Shown: positions 34,278 to 44,400, counted from the stretch's first letter. The stretch: 64,000 nt of DNA from Lactuca virosa (GCA_928212115.1 CAKMRJ010001112.1:407932299-407996298), one strand, 5' to 3'. A program made the numbers and translations. Notes: a model not told the origin generated them from the letters alone.

Positions 34278-35252
34278 ACCATGCTACTCAATACATACAT
34301 AACATATACATATCACATAGAAACATATATCACATACTCGTCATAGCACATAAGACCTTCCGGTCACACATAATTACCACTCTAGGTAAGGTATGGTGAG
34401 AAGACTCACCTCGGGTAATCTCGGAAAGTCTCTAACTCGAATCACTGATCTAGCCTCCGCCTAATCACATAAAGTAATTATATCTAATTAATACGGCTCT
34501 CAAAGGCTAGACTAGTCCCTCCCTATATTCTCTCAGAAGGGGAAAAGACCATTTTACCCTTCCAATGGTCCAATGTCCAAATGTTGACCAAACCCTAAAA
34601 GTCAACCCCAGTCAACGGTCTAACTTTGACCAGACTCGTCGAGTGCACTCGGGTGACTCGGCGAGTCCATGCGTGTCCTCTGAATCCTCCTAAGGCCTCA
34701 CTCGACTTGTCGAGTTAACCTTTCTCTCGACGGGTTACCACTGATCACGGATCGCGGGGCAACCCGATCCGACTCGTCGAGTCCTCTCATGGACTCGGCG
34801 AGTGTCTTCCATGAGAATGCTCAAACGACCTTCTGAGGTCAGGTCTGTTTCTCTAACCTATAGATCTGACCTTCTAACACCCAAAAGTCACGTAAAGGTC
34901 TGAATTTTACGTTCATGCATCACACATATGGCTCTATTTGATGAAATAGCTCTAAAAATGGAGTCCTAGGCTCAATATTCTCATGTAACAGCATAAAGCT
35001 TGGTTGTTGGGACACTCTGGACCTCTCAAGGTCCAGATCTAAAGTCTATTCCTCAATGGGACTTCACATGCTCCATATTCCAACTAAAGAAAGGGTAAAG
35101 AAACCCTAGATTCAAGAGATCTACTATATACACGAAAATAGGCATGGATTCATACCTCAACAGCAACCCTTGATGAAATGATAGCAGATCTGATCCCCCT
35201 CCAATCAGCCTAGCTTGAATCTCTTTTCCTTCCTGGAAATCTGGATGTTACA
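34163..35252 (-). repeat. 5' LTR of the Tekay-type element, truncated
   Basis: These 1090 bp align end to end with 26319-27408. The last roughly 360 bp of the LTR (corresponding to 25956-26318) are deleted. Palindromes ACTCGTCGAGT (34634 and 34772) and ACTCGGCGAGT (34656 and 34793) form two pairs spaced 22 and 21 bp. Confidence 0.9.
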
Positions 35253-35827
35253 GAATTCCCGAGACACAAACGAGTCCTAAATGACATATAATGGCATATA
35301 TAGGCATGTAATTAGTGTTTAAAACAACTAACATGCAAGGAAACAACCTTAGGGACTAGGAAACACTTGTAATGAAGTGTTACAATCACATGTGATTGTG
35401 TGAAAGGGAGTTTACAGCCACACAAAGATGTGTTCACGGCTAAGGGGAGTTTACGGCCACAAGAAGTGTTTACGGCCGTAAACACTTGAAGATGATGTGA
35501 TGACGTGCCTAAGTCAGCACGGAAAAGTCGCGCATGGCCAAGATATCTAGCGCCCCGGCCGAGCCAAGAGGAGCGGGATCAGTGCCCACCAATGCCCCTG
35601 AGAGCAGGGCGTCCCGGCGAAAGGCTTAGTGCCCGCCAACGCCCCTAAGAGAAGGGCGCCCTGGCGAAAGGCTCGCGCCCGCCAGAGACGCTCCTAGTAT
35701 TAAGACAAAGTATATGGTCTAGCAACAAGGCAGAGGATCATAGCATTACCGCTGGAGCCAATAGCAACACTCTGACATAAAGAGGCGCACAATCCTCCAA
35801 TCAGCACCTCTGACCTTGTCCCCTAAA

Positions 35828-35873
35828 AGCGATCCTGTCCCGTACGGACGAGCAGGATCGCTAAGTATAAAAG
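35828..35873 (+). promoter_or_regulatory. 10-bp inverted repeat abutting the Tat LTR TATA box
   Basis: AGCGATCCTG (35828-35837) and CAGGATCGCT (35853-35862) are perfect inverted copies around a GTCCCGTACGGAC core. The TATA box TATAAAAG starts at 35866, only four bases later. Upstream (35580-35685) is a GC-rich tandem duplication with GCCC(A/G)CCAA(C/T)GCCCCT. Confidence 0.7.
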
Positions 35874-36107
35874 GGCGTACTCAGGAGCCCTAAAGGTAAG
35901 TAGTCTTCTCTAAGATCAATTCATCTTCTAAGACCTCAAAAACCTATCTAACTTGACCGTCGGAGCGTTCTTCCAGGAGCCTCCTCCCGGGAAACGGCTG
36001 ACGAAGCCGTTCTTTCGTGTGACCTTACAGATACCTCTTAGCATCAGATCAGAGAGCAGAAAGGAGTTCCAAGGCCAGGTCGCAACATTTGGCACCATCC
36101 GTTTTGT

Positions 36108-37860
36108 GTGATGAAGAACGAAGTAAAAACCACTGTTTCATCAAAAACAATGGCGTCTGACGGTGGCGACGGCGTTGAGGGCATACAGAACAGCCCTATA
36201 CGCTCCATGACACCGCTGGACGACGTACCGCCACCCATAACGACCACCAATGAACCCAACAGCGAAGGAAGCTCTATGCTAACTACAACGCCCCAACAGC
36301 TAGCCCAACCACCTATTTCGCTACGAACAACGGGCACAGAGGCCACCAAACGTCATTCCGACAACCGACACCACTGATGGGAACGGTACCACTCGCCACA
36401 CCTTTGCAAACGCCGTTAACATTCCAGCCAACGGCGACACAACTCTTAGTAAACCAAACGTCACCCTTTTTCACCCCAATGATACAACACTAACTTCCCT
36501 TCTTTTCAGCGACACTGACAGGAAGCCAAGTACCAAACACCCAATCGCCACTCCATGTGTCACCACAGAGCCAAATACCAACGAGCACACACCTGATGCT
36601 CCCGCCGCTCGCGCAAACCATGGCAGCATCATTGCCTCACCTCTTGACAGGCACATGGGGTGTGCCTATAGCGACCACCCCAACAAGTCAACAGCAGCCC
36701 ACACCAACGCAATCCTTGGCTCAACCTCTACTTACACACCCGGGATACTCGCTGCAGTTTCCATTTCAACAGCAGGCTTTCTACGGTCCTAACCCAGGGT
36801 ATCAAGCGTTCTACGGCCACCCAGGGGCACAGCCGCATAACACGACCCAGCAGTATAATGCGCACGGCCCGCTGACCATCCCCAATCAAGACTGCCTGTC
36901 ACGAAGCGTCACATCTCCGTTTGCCAAGGAACTACTGGATTACGAGATCCCAAATACAACAAAGCTCCCCAACTTGAAAACTTACAATGGCACCACCGAT
37001 CCGGACAGTCATATCGACACGTATGAATGGACAATGTCGTCGCTGAAGCTAGACGAACGTTTCTGGTGCACATATTTCCCAACAACGCTAGATGGAAATG
37101 CAGGCACATGGTTCAAGACGCTGCCCCCAGGTAGCATTTACAACTTTGGCCAACTAAAATACCTTTTCCTCACCAACTTCATGCAACTGCGAAAGTACAA
37201 AGGCGACTCTCATTCCATCATCGGATGTAAGCAAAAGGAAGGGGAAAGCGTAAGAGAGTACTTCACACGGTTTACAAACGCCACATTGGACGTGCCAGGT
37301 CATGACGAGGGCCTTATAGCAAGAGCTTTCACGTGGGGACTCCTCCCCGGCCCTCTGTCACAAAAACTCATGGGCAAAAAACCACAGACGAGAGCCGAGT
37401 TGTAGGAGACAGTGGAAAGATATTTAAGACAGGAGGAAGGCGAAGCAGCAAAGCAAGCATACTTAAACGCCATGGCTACCAAGCGTTACAACCCAGCCAA
37501 CTCAGAAACGCCGGGGGGAAGCAGGCACTTCGGACAGGGTCACTTCGGACGAGGAAAGAGATCATTGGGTCGCTTTAGGACATTCGTCAAGGACGACAGA
37601 CGGGGTCGTCGCCCAGACGTATACGTGGTCGCGGACAAGCAGCAAGAGAGAACATCGAAGGGGCGGTACTGCGAATACCACAAAATCAGGACGCACGACA
37701 CTACCAATTGCTCGGCCCTTAAAAAATAAATGGAGGAGAAAAAGCTCAAGGGAGATCTCGTGGAGATAGCACACAACCTACGCGCCAAGTTTGACGCAGA
37801 AAATGCCAAAGGAGCCCCGAAAGAGGGTGTTTGTCTCATGAGGACACAAGAGCTTCTAAT
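36108..37860 (+). pseudogene. Tat-lineage gag, frameshifted and with stops
   Basis: A first frame at 36108-36377 may hold the gag start. The main frame at 36557-37405 has a Gln/Pro-rich N-terminal part, then LPNLKTYNGTTDPDSHIDTY, FPTTLDGNAGTWFKTLP and CKQKEGESVREYFTRFTNAT, the retrotransposon gag capsid pattern. A TAG near 37405 interrupts before ETVERYLRQEEGEAAKQAY. The remaining part has YCEYHKIRTHDTTNCSALKK, a Tat-type zinc-knuckle-like motif, and stops again near 37727. The usual role is RNA packaging. The breaks exclude a full Gag. Confidence 0.8.
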
Positions 37861-38168
37861 GGATAACAAGTATATGGAAAGGATACTTACTTAATGGAAG
37901 TCTTGAAGGTGTTTACGGCCCAAGAACATGTGTGTGTGTTCTTGGTGTTCTTGGTGAAAAGATGAAGACTTGAAGATCTTGAAGGAAAAGTGATGAATTC
38001 AAGGGTGTGATTCATAGGATTCATATGATCATGAAGATTAACTAGTAAAAGGGATGAATCACTTACGTTTTTGAAGAGAAAGGATGGATTTCCTTGATGA
38101 TACTTGAGAGAGAATGAGTTTTCTTGACTTGAAGATGTGATAAATGAAGAAATAATGAAGGAAGTATA

Positions 38169-38237
38169 TGATATAGGGAAGGGTTCACGGCTGCCAAGAG
38201 TTTTACGGTCGTAAACTCTAGTTTGCGGCGGTAAACT
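38169..38237 (-). promoter_or_regulatory. TATA box and paired TTTACGGCCGTAAA-type palindromes of the minus-strand solo LTR
   Basis: On the minus strand CCCTATATCATA (TATA at about 38169-38176) lies just downstream of AGTTTTACGGTCGTAAACT (38199-38217) and a related copy at 38220-38237, spaced 21 bp. Further copies lie in the LTR part at 35409-35483, including the perfect palindrome GTTTACGGCCGTAAAC (35468-35483). Confidence 0.6.
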
Positions 38238-38435
38238 CCTTGTGATGGAGTTTCCGGCTCGAATGCAACACGATGAACTTTAGTTAACACATCCTAACAC
38301 ACAATACTTGAATGTAATAGGATTAGAACTCATTAGAATGGCCCTTAACAAGGCTAAAAGGCAATAGAAACGAGTCTGGCTTTTGGTTGATTGGATTGAC
38401 TTATAAGGTAGAAATTTTCGGGTTGTCACATGAAC

Positions 38436-39600
38436 CATCTCTTGAGTTTGGCTTCTTGGCCGGCGTTCCCTTCTTGACCTTGGGAGTTTGATTCTTGCCC
38501 TTCTTCGTGTTCCAGTCACCATTGTTTGAACGTGACCTCGAAGGGTTTCCTTTGGAGAATCTCCCTCTTGGCACGTTTTGCCAACCATGTTGGTAGTAAG
38601 GAACATATACACGATATGGGCAATTTCTGGCAATATGACCGGGAGTCCCACAGTTAAAGCAAGTTTGTCTTTTCATATAGATGAGATTGTGACTTGGTCC
38701 TTGTCCAAAAGAATTTTGTTTCAAGGGACTTCCACAAGCACAAGCACAAGAACATTTAACAGATTGTTTAATAGACTTTTGTGGCTTGGGTTTTTCCACA
38801 GTGGGAGTATCATCATCACAAGCCTTTGAAACACTTTCAGCATGCTTATAATTGCTTTTGATCTGCTCACTCCCATCTTGCACTGCTTCTTTATCTGCAC
38901 ATGAAGTAGAAGCATTAGAGTTGCTCACCTCATCACAAGTTTTTGAATCATTTTCAGCAGAACAAGAGTTATTTGTGTTCTGCTCATGCCCATCATGCAC
39001 TTTGACCTGCTCTGCACATGAGGCAGAAACATTAGTGTCATTCAGCTCAATGTTCTTACTTGGGCGAGATTGTTCAGTCTTAACTGAAGCTGGTACAGGG
39101 GTTTGGCCATACTGTGCAAGTGTCTCTATCTCATTGGTTTCAAGGGGTGGGGTATAGTTGTCATTGAAGGGTGGTGGAACACTGTGATACCCTAGACCCT
39201 TATTCTGATTATCTTTAAATCTTAATTGTTTTTCTATCATGGACACAACTACCTCACTTGACACGTCAAATTTCTTAAAGTTAAATTCAACATCTTTATA
39301 TTTAGCTTTTAATGCATCAAGTTCGGCAGTTAATTCGGCAATTTTTTGTTGAGCATAATCATAACGAACACACTTTGTGTTGTATTCTTCTTGAAATTTT
39401 CTAAAGTCTTTGATTTTGGCCTCTAATTGATTTTTTAAGGATTTTTGTCCCTTCCTGAGAGTGTATCCTTCATACCTAAGGTCCTCATTGTCTCTACGTA
39501 ATATATCAATTTGATCACGAAGAAATTTAATTGTATCACTACAGGCTTGAGAACAGGAAATTTCATTGACCTTTTTTGTGATTGATGAACTTATTATTCA
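38436..39600 (-). pseudogene. gag N-terminal part of the outer copia element
   Basis: From the stop near 39600 an open frame runs down to 38436 without a clear start codon; the first methionine in it is at about 39264. The first 110 residues are predicted coiled coil (IKFLRDQIDILRRDNEDLRY, then QQKIAELTAELDALKAKYKD). A Ser/Asn/Glu-rich spacer with repeated ASCA(D/E) words follows, then a Cys cluster CKCSCACACG-like and a CCHC zinc knuckle CFNCGTPGHIARNC. This is the gag/nucleocapsid layout of plant copia elements and of proteins often annotated as CCHC family. The frame is cut at 38431 by the solo LTR; the rest is at 23505-23786. Confidence 0.75.
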
Positions 39601-39659
39601 CAAAAATAATTTACCAAAAATAGAATTGATTATGAAGCCAAAAAAATCCCCTTTGACTT

Positions 39660-39905
39660 GAAACCTCAAAAGTCAAACTTAAAAGTCAAAATTGAAAAGT
39701 CAAACTTAAAAGTCAAACCTGAAAGTCAAAATTAAAAAGTCAAAGTTAAAAAGTCAAACTTAAAAAGTAAAAATTGAAAGTCTAATTTGAATGTCAAATG
39801 TGAAAACTTGAAAGTTAAACGAGAAAGTCAAAATTAAAGGTCAAATGTCAAACTTGAAAGTCAAAAGTCAACTCTGAAAGTCAAAGGTGAAAGTCAAAGT
39901 TCTTT
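39660..39905. repeat. GTCAAA-based tandem repeat in the copia leader
   Basis: AAAGTCAAA(A/C)TT(A/G)AA recurs about 20 times at intervals of 10-20 bp with variable spacing. Downstream to 40370 there is a second word array, GACCGA(A/G)AACGA. Both lie between the primer-binding site and gag, that is in the 5' leader of the element RNA. Confidence 0.75.
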
Positions 39906-40598
39906 GTCCAAAAAGAATAACATTGACTGAAAACAAAAGTTTCTAAACCGAAAACGAAAATTTCTAGACCAAAACCGAGAGTATTCGACCAAAAGCGAGA
40001 GTATTTGACCAAATACTAGTATTTTTGATCAAATATGAGGCCTAAGGACCGAAAACGAAAATATTGGATCGAAAATATGGCAATTTAACCAAAAATAAGC
40101 CAAAATAGTGAAATTCTGAAATTATAGCCGAGATTGCGAGCCTGAAGATCCGAATCCGAGAAAAGAAACTGAGAAGCTGAGGATCCGAACCGAAGAATGT
40201 CCGAACCAAAGAGGGTCAGACCGAATACGCGTGACCGAGAACGAGGCCGAATACGCGAGACCGAGAACGAGAACTTCAGACCGAGAACCTCGCTTGTACA
40301 CCGAGAACCTGCGAAGTCGCGTTCGAGATTTCGCTGCTGGAGTCCGGAAACGCTGCTGGCCGCCTAGGGTTTGACCGAGACCGAGGATCTCGCTGAGATT
40401 TCGCAAAATTTGGCCAAAAATCACCCAAAACTTGCCAAAAACACAAAAATTTTAATTTTTAAAATCAAACTCGATCAAAACTTCAAAAATATGAAGAACA
40501 CGAAGAACAATGGCCAAAAATTCATAAAAATATAAATCAAAAACACCTAGAAACTCCAAGAAAAACCGTTTGCAATGACCCGATTGATACCGATCCAA

Positions 40599-40610
40599 GC
40601 TCTGATACCA
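40599..40610 (-). other. Copia primer-binding site (TGGTATCAGAGC)
   Basis: It is two bases inside the 5' LTR end (40613). TGGTATCAGAGC is complementary to the 3' end of plant initiator tRNA-Met, the usual primer of copia elements. The two other copia elements here have the same site at 45400-45411 (plus) and 53525-53536 (minus). Confidence 0.9.
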
Positions 40611-40612
40611 CT

Positions 40613-41122
40613 TGTAAGTCCCTAATTCTCCTACAAATCAATCGGATTCACTTTGATGATACGGAATCCCAATCAAAGTGTATAATGCAAGACAAAGATG
40701 AATAAGAACAAGATAATTAATCTTCAATGCACACTATTATCAATCAATAGTCGGGTACATAAGATGTTGATTACACACTGTTCTCTCTTGATTCTCTCTA
40801 AACTCACGTCCTTGGCATATGGCAACCCCTAGAACGTCCCTTACTCACTTCTAACTGATTTTCAAGCCTAAATAACACTATATATACTTAGGCCTAATAA
40901 CCAAGCCCAAGCCCAAAACCTAAACAAAACAATATAAAGCCTAACCAAAATCACATGTGATTTTGGTCCAAACAATACCAAAACATGGTGTTTTCGGTCC
41001 TAGACCGAGAACTCTAAAAGCTTATGAAAAGCAAAGTATAAACCACAATTTATGACCTAACAATCTCCCCCTTGGTTATAACTTTCTTTTCACTTACAAT
41101 AAACCATAATTTAGTCCTAACA
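40613..41122 (-). repeat. 5' LTR of the outer copia element (510 bp)
   Basis: It starts on the minus strand at 41122 (TGTTAGGACTAAATTATGG) and ends at 40613 (GGACTTACA). It aligns over its length with 20731-21241. The sequence CTATATATA(C/A) (about 40876-40890, and its left-LTR equivalent) could supply a TATA box. Confidence 0.9.
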
Positions 41123-41127
41123 AAACA

Positions 41128-41788
41128 TAAACTCCAAACGGAGTTGATGTTTATGTTTACATATACACAATTTTATAAGATATGGGATTTATATTCAGAC
41201 AGTTGATTTAAAACTATATACATTAAGTTATCTACACAAACATTCTTTACACGTTCTCTTTATTCATACATAAAGTAAAATAAGAAACGAAAACATACGA
41301 CCGGTGTATATATAAAAGAATTAAAAGGCCGCAACATCTAAACCCTGCGGGCTAGACCAAGACAACTAGTCCGGTACAAGGGAATGGGTTTGGCAAGTGG
41401 CAACCGATGCCTTGCTTCTAAAATCATGTATAACAGACTGGGGGCTACAATATGCAATAAATAAAGCACAAGATCCCATCCATACCTACTCTCTGCCAGC
41501 TATCTAATACATCAGCAACCCAAACAAATTTACAAATGGGATATTTACTAAATAACCACAGTGAAAATGTTATATTATAAAATTACCATATATTATATTA
41601 TTCAAGATATTCATTAAAATGATCGTTTATGTTGTATCATTCCATATAGCCATAGTTTTTAAATACAAAACAAAATCACTATTGAACCTATAAGTTAGTC
41701 ACCGTAAATTTGTGTTTTTTGGTTTATAAAATGATGCCTTTAAGTTTGAAAAACTGGTACCACTAAAGGGAAGACATGGGGTTATACC
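41128..41788. other. Intergenic sequence, no gene recognised
   Basis: A GC-richer patch at about 41330-41530 stands out from AT-rich surroundings. Frames on both strands are interrupted and none resembles a family I know. It could be old exon or UTR sequence. Confidence 0.4.
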
Positions 41789-42569
41789 TAGGGGTGTTGA
41801 TCGGGTAATTTTTTCGGTTTTCGGGTAATTCGGGTTTTTCATGTTAAAAAAAATACTCGTTACCCGACCCAAATTAAACTCGGGTATCGGGTCGGGTTTG
41901 GGTAATTCGGGTATTACCCGAAATATATAATTTTTTTTTGAATTTCACCTGAAAATAAATTTAATGAAATAAATACGTCGTGCTTTATTAGTCTTGTTTA
42001 TATAAACAAATGAGACATAAACGAAGTTACTCAAGCTTTGAACATTGAGATTTTTTGTCAATAATACCTGAGATATCAAGTAATTTTTTAACAACTTAAT
42101 CTAATCTAATAAGATGTTAAAAAAACAAATACTTAAATATCTTAATTTAAAAGCTTAAAATGTTTAAGATAATTGTAGCCATAAGTTTTGTCATGTTCTG
42201 AAGTTTCGTCAAGATAATGAGTTTGTTAGTTGCAATTAAAACTATAATCTATAAAACAGTTAAGTTTTAAAGAACATGATGATATATAAACAATTACTTT
42301 TAATATTGTTAGTGTCATAATAAAAGAGATTCATGTTTTACAATAATGATAGTTAGTTTAAGGGTGATCAAATACCTGCTACAGAGTACAAGCTCTACGA
42401 AAAAAAAAAATTAATAATTCGGGTAATTCGGGTATACCCGAAACCCAACAAGCGTACCCTTTACCCGACCTGAAAAAAAATCGGGTTACCCGATTACCCA
42501 AAAAAATTTACCCGATACCCGAAAAAAGCGGGCGGGTAATTCGGGTATCGGGTATTTTCGACAGGGCTA
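41789..42569. mobile_element. Non-autonomous hAT element with perfect 8-bp target duplication
   Basis: The termini TAGGGGTGTTGATCGGGT and, inverted, TAGCCCTGTCGAAAATAC are imperfect inverted repeats with subterminal arrays of GGGTAATTCGGGT on one side and ACCCGAATTACCC-type words on the other. It is flanked by gttatacc at 41781-41788 and 42570-42577, an exact 8-bp duplication. The interior (41930-42410) is AT-rich and non-coding. Confidence 0.85.
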
Positions 42570-43089
42570 GTTATACCAACCCGTTGTTCTCTCTCTCCTC
42601 TCTCTCTTGTATTATATATAGTTTTTAATTAGTTTGTGAATAAATTTTGTATATTTTTAATATTTTGTGAAGGAGTCTTGTACGATTTTAATTAGTTTGT
42701 ATTTATTTAAAAATTAAAAATTAAATAGGTTGAGAAAGATGACAAATATAAATTTTGTATATATTATAATATGAGAAAAAATGTTAGAAAGATGTAAGAA
42801 AGACGAGAGAGAGAAAAAAGTCTCATTTAAAGTGACCGATGTGATAAATAAATAGGAATCAATTCATTATTTCTACAAGGTCATGTTATCTTATTATGAG
42901 ATAATTTTTTTCTCTTTTACTCTAATTATTTCTATCTTTCTCATCTTATAACGCACGAAAGTTCATATTTCCCGTACCTCCAACCCATATGACTAATTAT
43001 TTTTTTTTCAAAATCAAACATTTACTAAAATTAAATAAGTATAAATTTAAATTACAAATAACATTTCATTAAAAGGAGGATAAACTACA

Positions 43090-44400
43090 ACCAATGTTAA
43101 ATTAAATCAAAAAACGATATTTATAATCCTAAAATGAAATTCTAAAACCCTCAACCATAAATGGTTGTAATTTGCTGCTTTTTCACGAGCACTACACTCA
43201 CTAGTCCTCTGTTCAATTGGTCGTGCAGCTAAAAAAGAATTGTATATATTTCTCCTCTCATTTTTTCTTGAGTGATCGAATCTCCTCCTCCAAAAGTGTC
43301 GCTTTCTTTTTCTATGTAGCTTACAAGATACACAATTTATCAACTAAATATCACTTTTCTTCCTCCGACTCTTCTTTGTTTTGATGAGTGAGGTCAACGA
43401 TTTCGGTGATAAGATCTATTATTTTAGGAGGTTGTGGGGATGTGGATACCACCTTTTTATCCTTTTCGTTACCTCCATTGCATTGTTACAACAAAAATCT
43501 CTTCGCACTCAGTGTTAAAATCAGATGAAAATTGTGCATTTGAAGAGGTTGTGTAAATGTTATAGTCGAATGTTTTGGTCCTTTTAGATGGGAAAGAAGG
43601 ATTATCACTACATTATCTGACGTGAAACCATTTGTCATGGAAATTTCAAATATCTCATACCGCCTGGTGTGGAAAATATTGCATTTTAAGGAGTTTGTGA
43701 TACTTACTTTCTGTCAAATTTAAAATATCTACCTCGGATATTCCACTTACATAGTTATTAATTTTTACGTTGTAGATGCAATTGAAGTTGTTAACTTTCG
43801 CTTATAAATCCTTCCATTTGGAGTTCACATAATTCTTGGAACGACCTGAACCCCTTAGTCGTTGTTTAAAGTGATTCAGAACTCCCTCGCAAAAAGACTC
43901 AAATCTTTGCTAATTTCCACCGTCCTTGTCTACCAAAGCATCGATATAATCCTTTCAATAACGACACTTCTTCTTTTTCGGACCATTCTCGGATTTTTGA
44001 CATTTGGTATTTTTTTCACGAGGGATCGGGGATGGGTTGTAGTAGGTCGCTTCATTTGTTGTTTTTGGTTGGAGGGAAGGGAGGGGTTGGTCACTTGATT
44101 CTTCACATTCTTTCATTTTGAGCATCACGGGGTTGTCATGCTTCAGGATCGGAATAATGGAATTAGGTTTTAGGAATTGGTGTGGATGATGGGGAATGGA
44201 CTAAAAAAGTTATCTTGAGATAGTCTAACTTGGTTATATGAATGTTGCATCGATATTTGGCTATATTGGGGTTAGTATGGTGGGTGTTGGGGATAATTTG
44301 GGTTTCAGGAATGGATTATAACAAATCTTGATAATCACTTACGATTTTGTTGTGCCGGTTGTGTCTTTGGATTGAATCGATTCTTTTAGATTTACCATGA
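43090..44400 (-). pseudogene. Myb/SANT-like protein with NAM-associated C-terminal region, broken
   Basis: Read on the minus strand, pieces in shifting frames match the plant family often annotated as glutathione S-transferase T3-like or Myb/SANT-like proteins, many of which travel with PIF/Harbinger transposons. About 43980-43800 has the helix region with RSKNYVNSKWKDL and KVNNFNCIYN. About 43750-43640 has SEVDILNLTESKYHKLLKM and then DI(stop)NFHDKWFHVR, resembling the W-to-KW motif of the NAM-associated domain. A Ser/Lys-rich tail (SKRTKTFDYNIY, then SSDFNT) follows to about 43500. At least eight stops or frame changes are visible. No transposon ends were found. Confidence 0.6.

Larger units (their letters stand above)
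25956..35252 (-). mobile_element. Tekay/Del-type Ty3/gypsy chromovirus, 5' LTR-gag deletion, with a nested solo LTR
   Basis: It is flanked by the exact 5-bp duplication gaatt (25951-25955 and 35253-35257). In minus orientation come a 5' LTR (34163-35252, truncated), gag with zinc knuckles, protease, reverse transcriptase, RNase H, integrase with a C-terminal chromodomain, polypurine tract (27409-27421), and the 3' LTR (25956-27408). Gypsy domain order (integrase last) plus chromodomain places it in the chromovirus Tekay/Del group. A deletion removed the end of the 5' LTR, the primer-binding site and the gag N-terminus. At least two frameshifts and a solo LTR (29256-31742) also break pol. The LTRs differ by about 2% by hand count, mostly transitions. 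Confidence 0.9.
35496..37870 (+). mobile_element. Tat-type Ty3/gypsy fragment: one LTR and gag only
   Basis: An LTR-like segment starts near 35496 (TGTGATGACGTGCC) and ends at about 36087 (CGCAACA). It is followed by TGGCACCATCCG, in the position and style of the TGGCGCCGTC-type primer-binding site of Tat/Athila elements. A gag region follows to about 37860. Protease, pol and a 3' LTR are absent, and I could not find a target duplication, so the right border is a truncation or rearrangement. It lies in the minus-strand solo LTR. Confidence 0.65.
23787..38430 (-). mobile_element. Gypsy-type solo LTR inserted in the copia gag, itself split by later insertions
   Basis: In minus orientation it starts TGTGACAACCCG (38430 downward) and ends GGGGGTGTGACA (23787). 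It is flanked by the exact duplication tgaac (23782-23786 and 38431-38435). Removing the Tekay-type element (25956-35252) and the Tat fragment (about 35.5-37.9 kb) leaves roughly 2.9-3.0 kb, close to the 2.84 kb of the related solo LTR at 10764. No coding region belongs to it. The segments 23787-25955, 35253 to about 35495, and about 37870 to 38430 are its three exposed parts. Confidence 0.85.
20731..41122 (-). mobile_element. Outer copia-type LTR retrotransposon, internally deleted and heavily invaded
   Basis: Near-identical LTRs of 511 bp (20731-21241) and 510 bp (40613-41122) are flanked by an exact 5-bp duplication aaaca (20726-20730 and 41123-41127). The primer-binding site next to the right LTR fits initiator tRNA-Met, and the polypurine tract next to the left LTR is CCAAGGGGGAGAT, so the element reads on the minus strand. 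Without the nested insertion (23787-38430) it is about 5.7 kb. It retains gag, a protease piece joined almost directly to the end of RNase H, and a long non-coding 3' region. Integrase and reverse transcriptase are gone, so it is non-autonomous. By eye the LTRs differ at about 5% of positions. Confidence 0.9.

Noticed and set aside
35488..37965. gatga or gaaga as target duplications of the Tat fragment
   Set aside because: The matching pentamers lie about 100 bp beyond the apparent end of gag in sequence belonging to the host LTR, so the match is probably chance.
43862..44098. Hydrophobic 78-codon plus-strand frame
   Set aside because: It is opposite the Myb/SANT-like pseudogene, whose minus-strand similarity is better supported.
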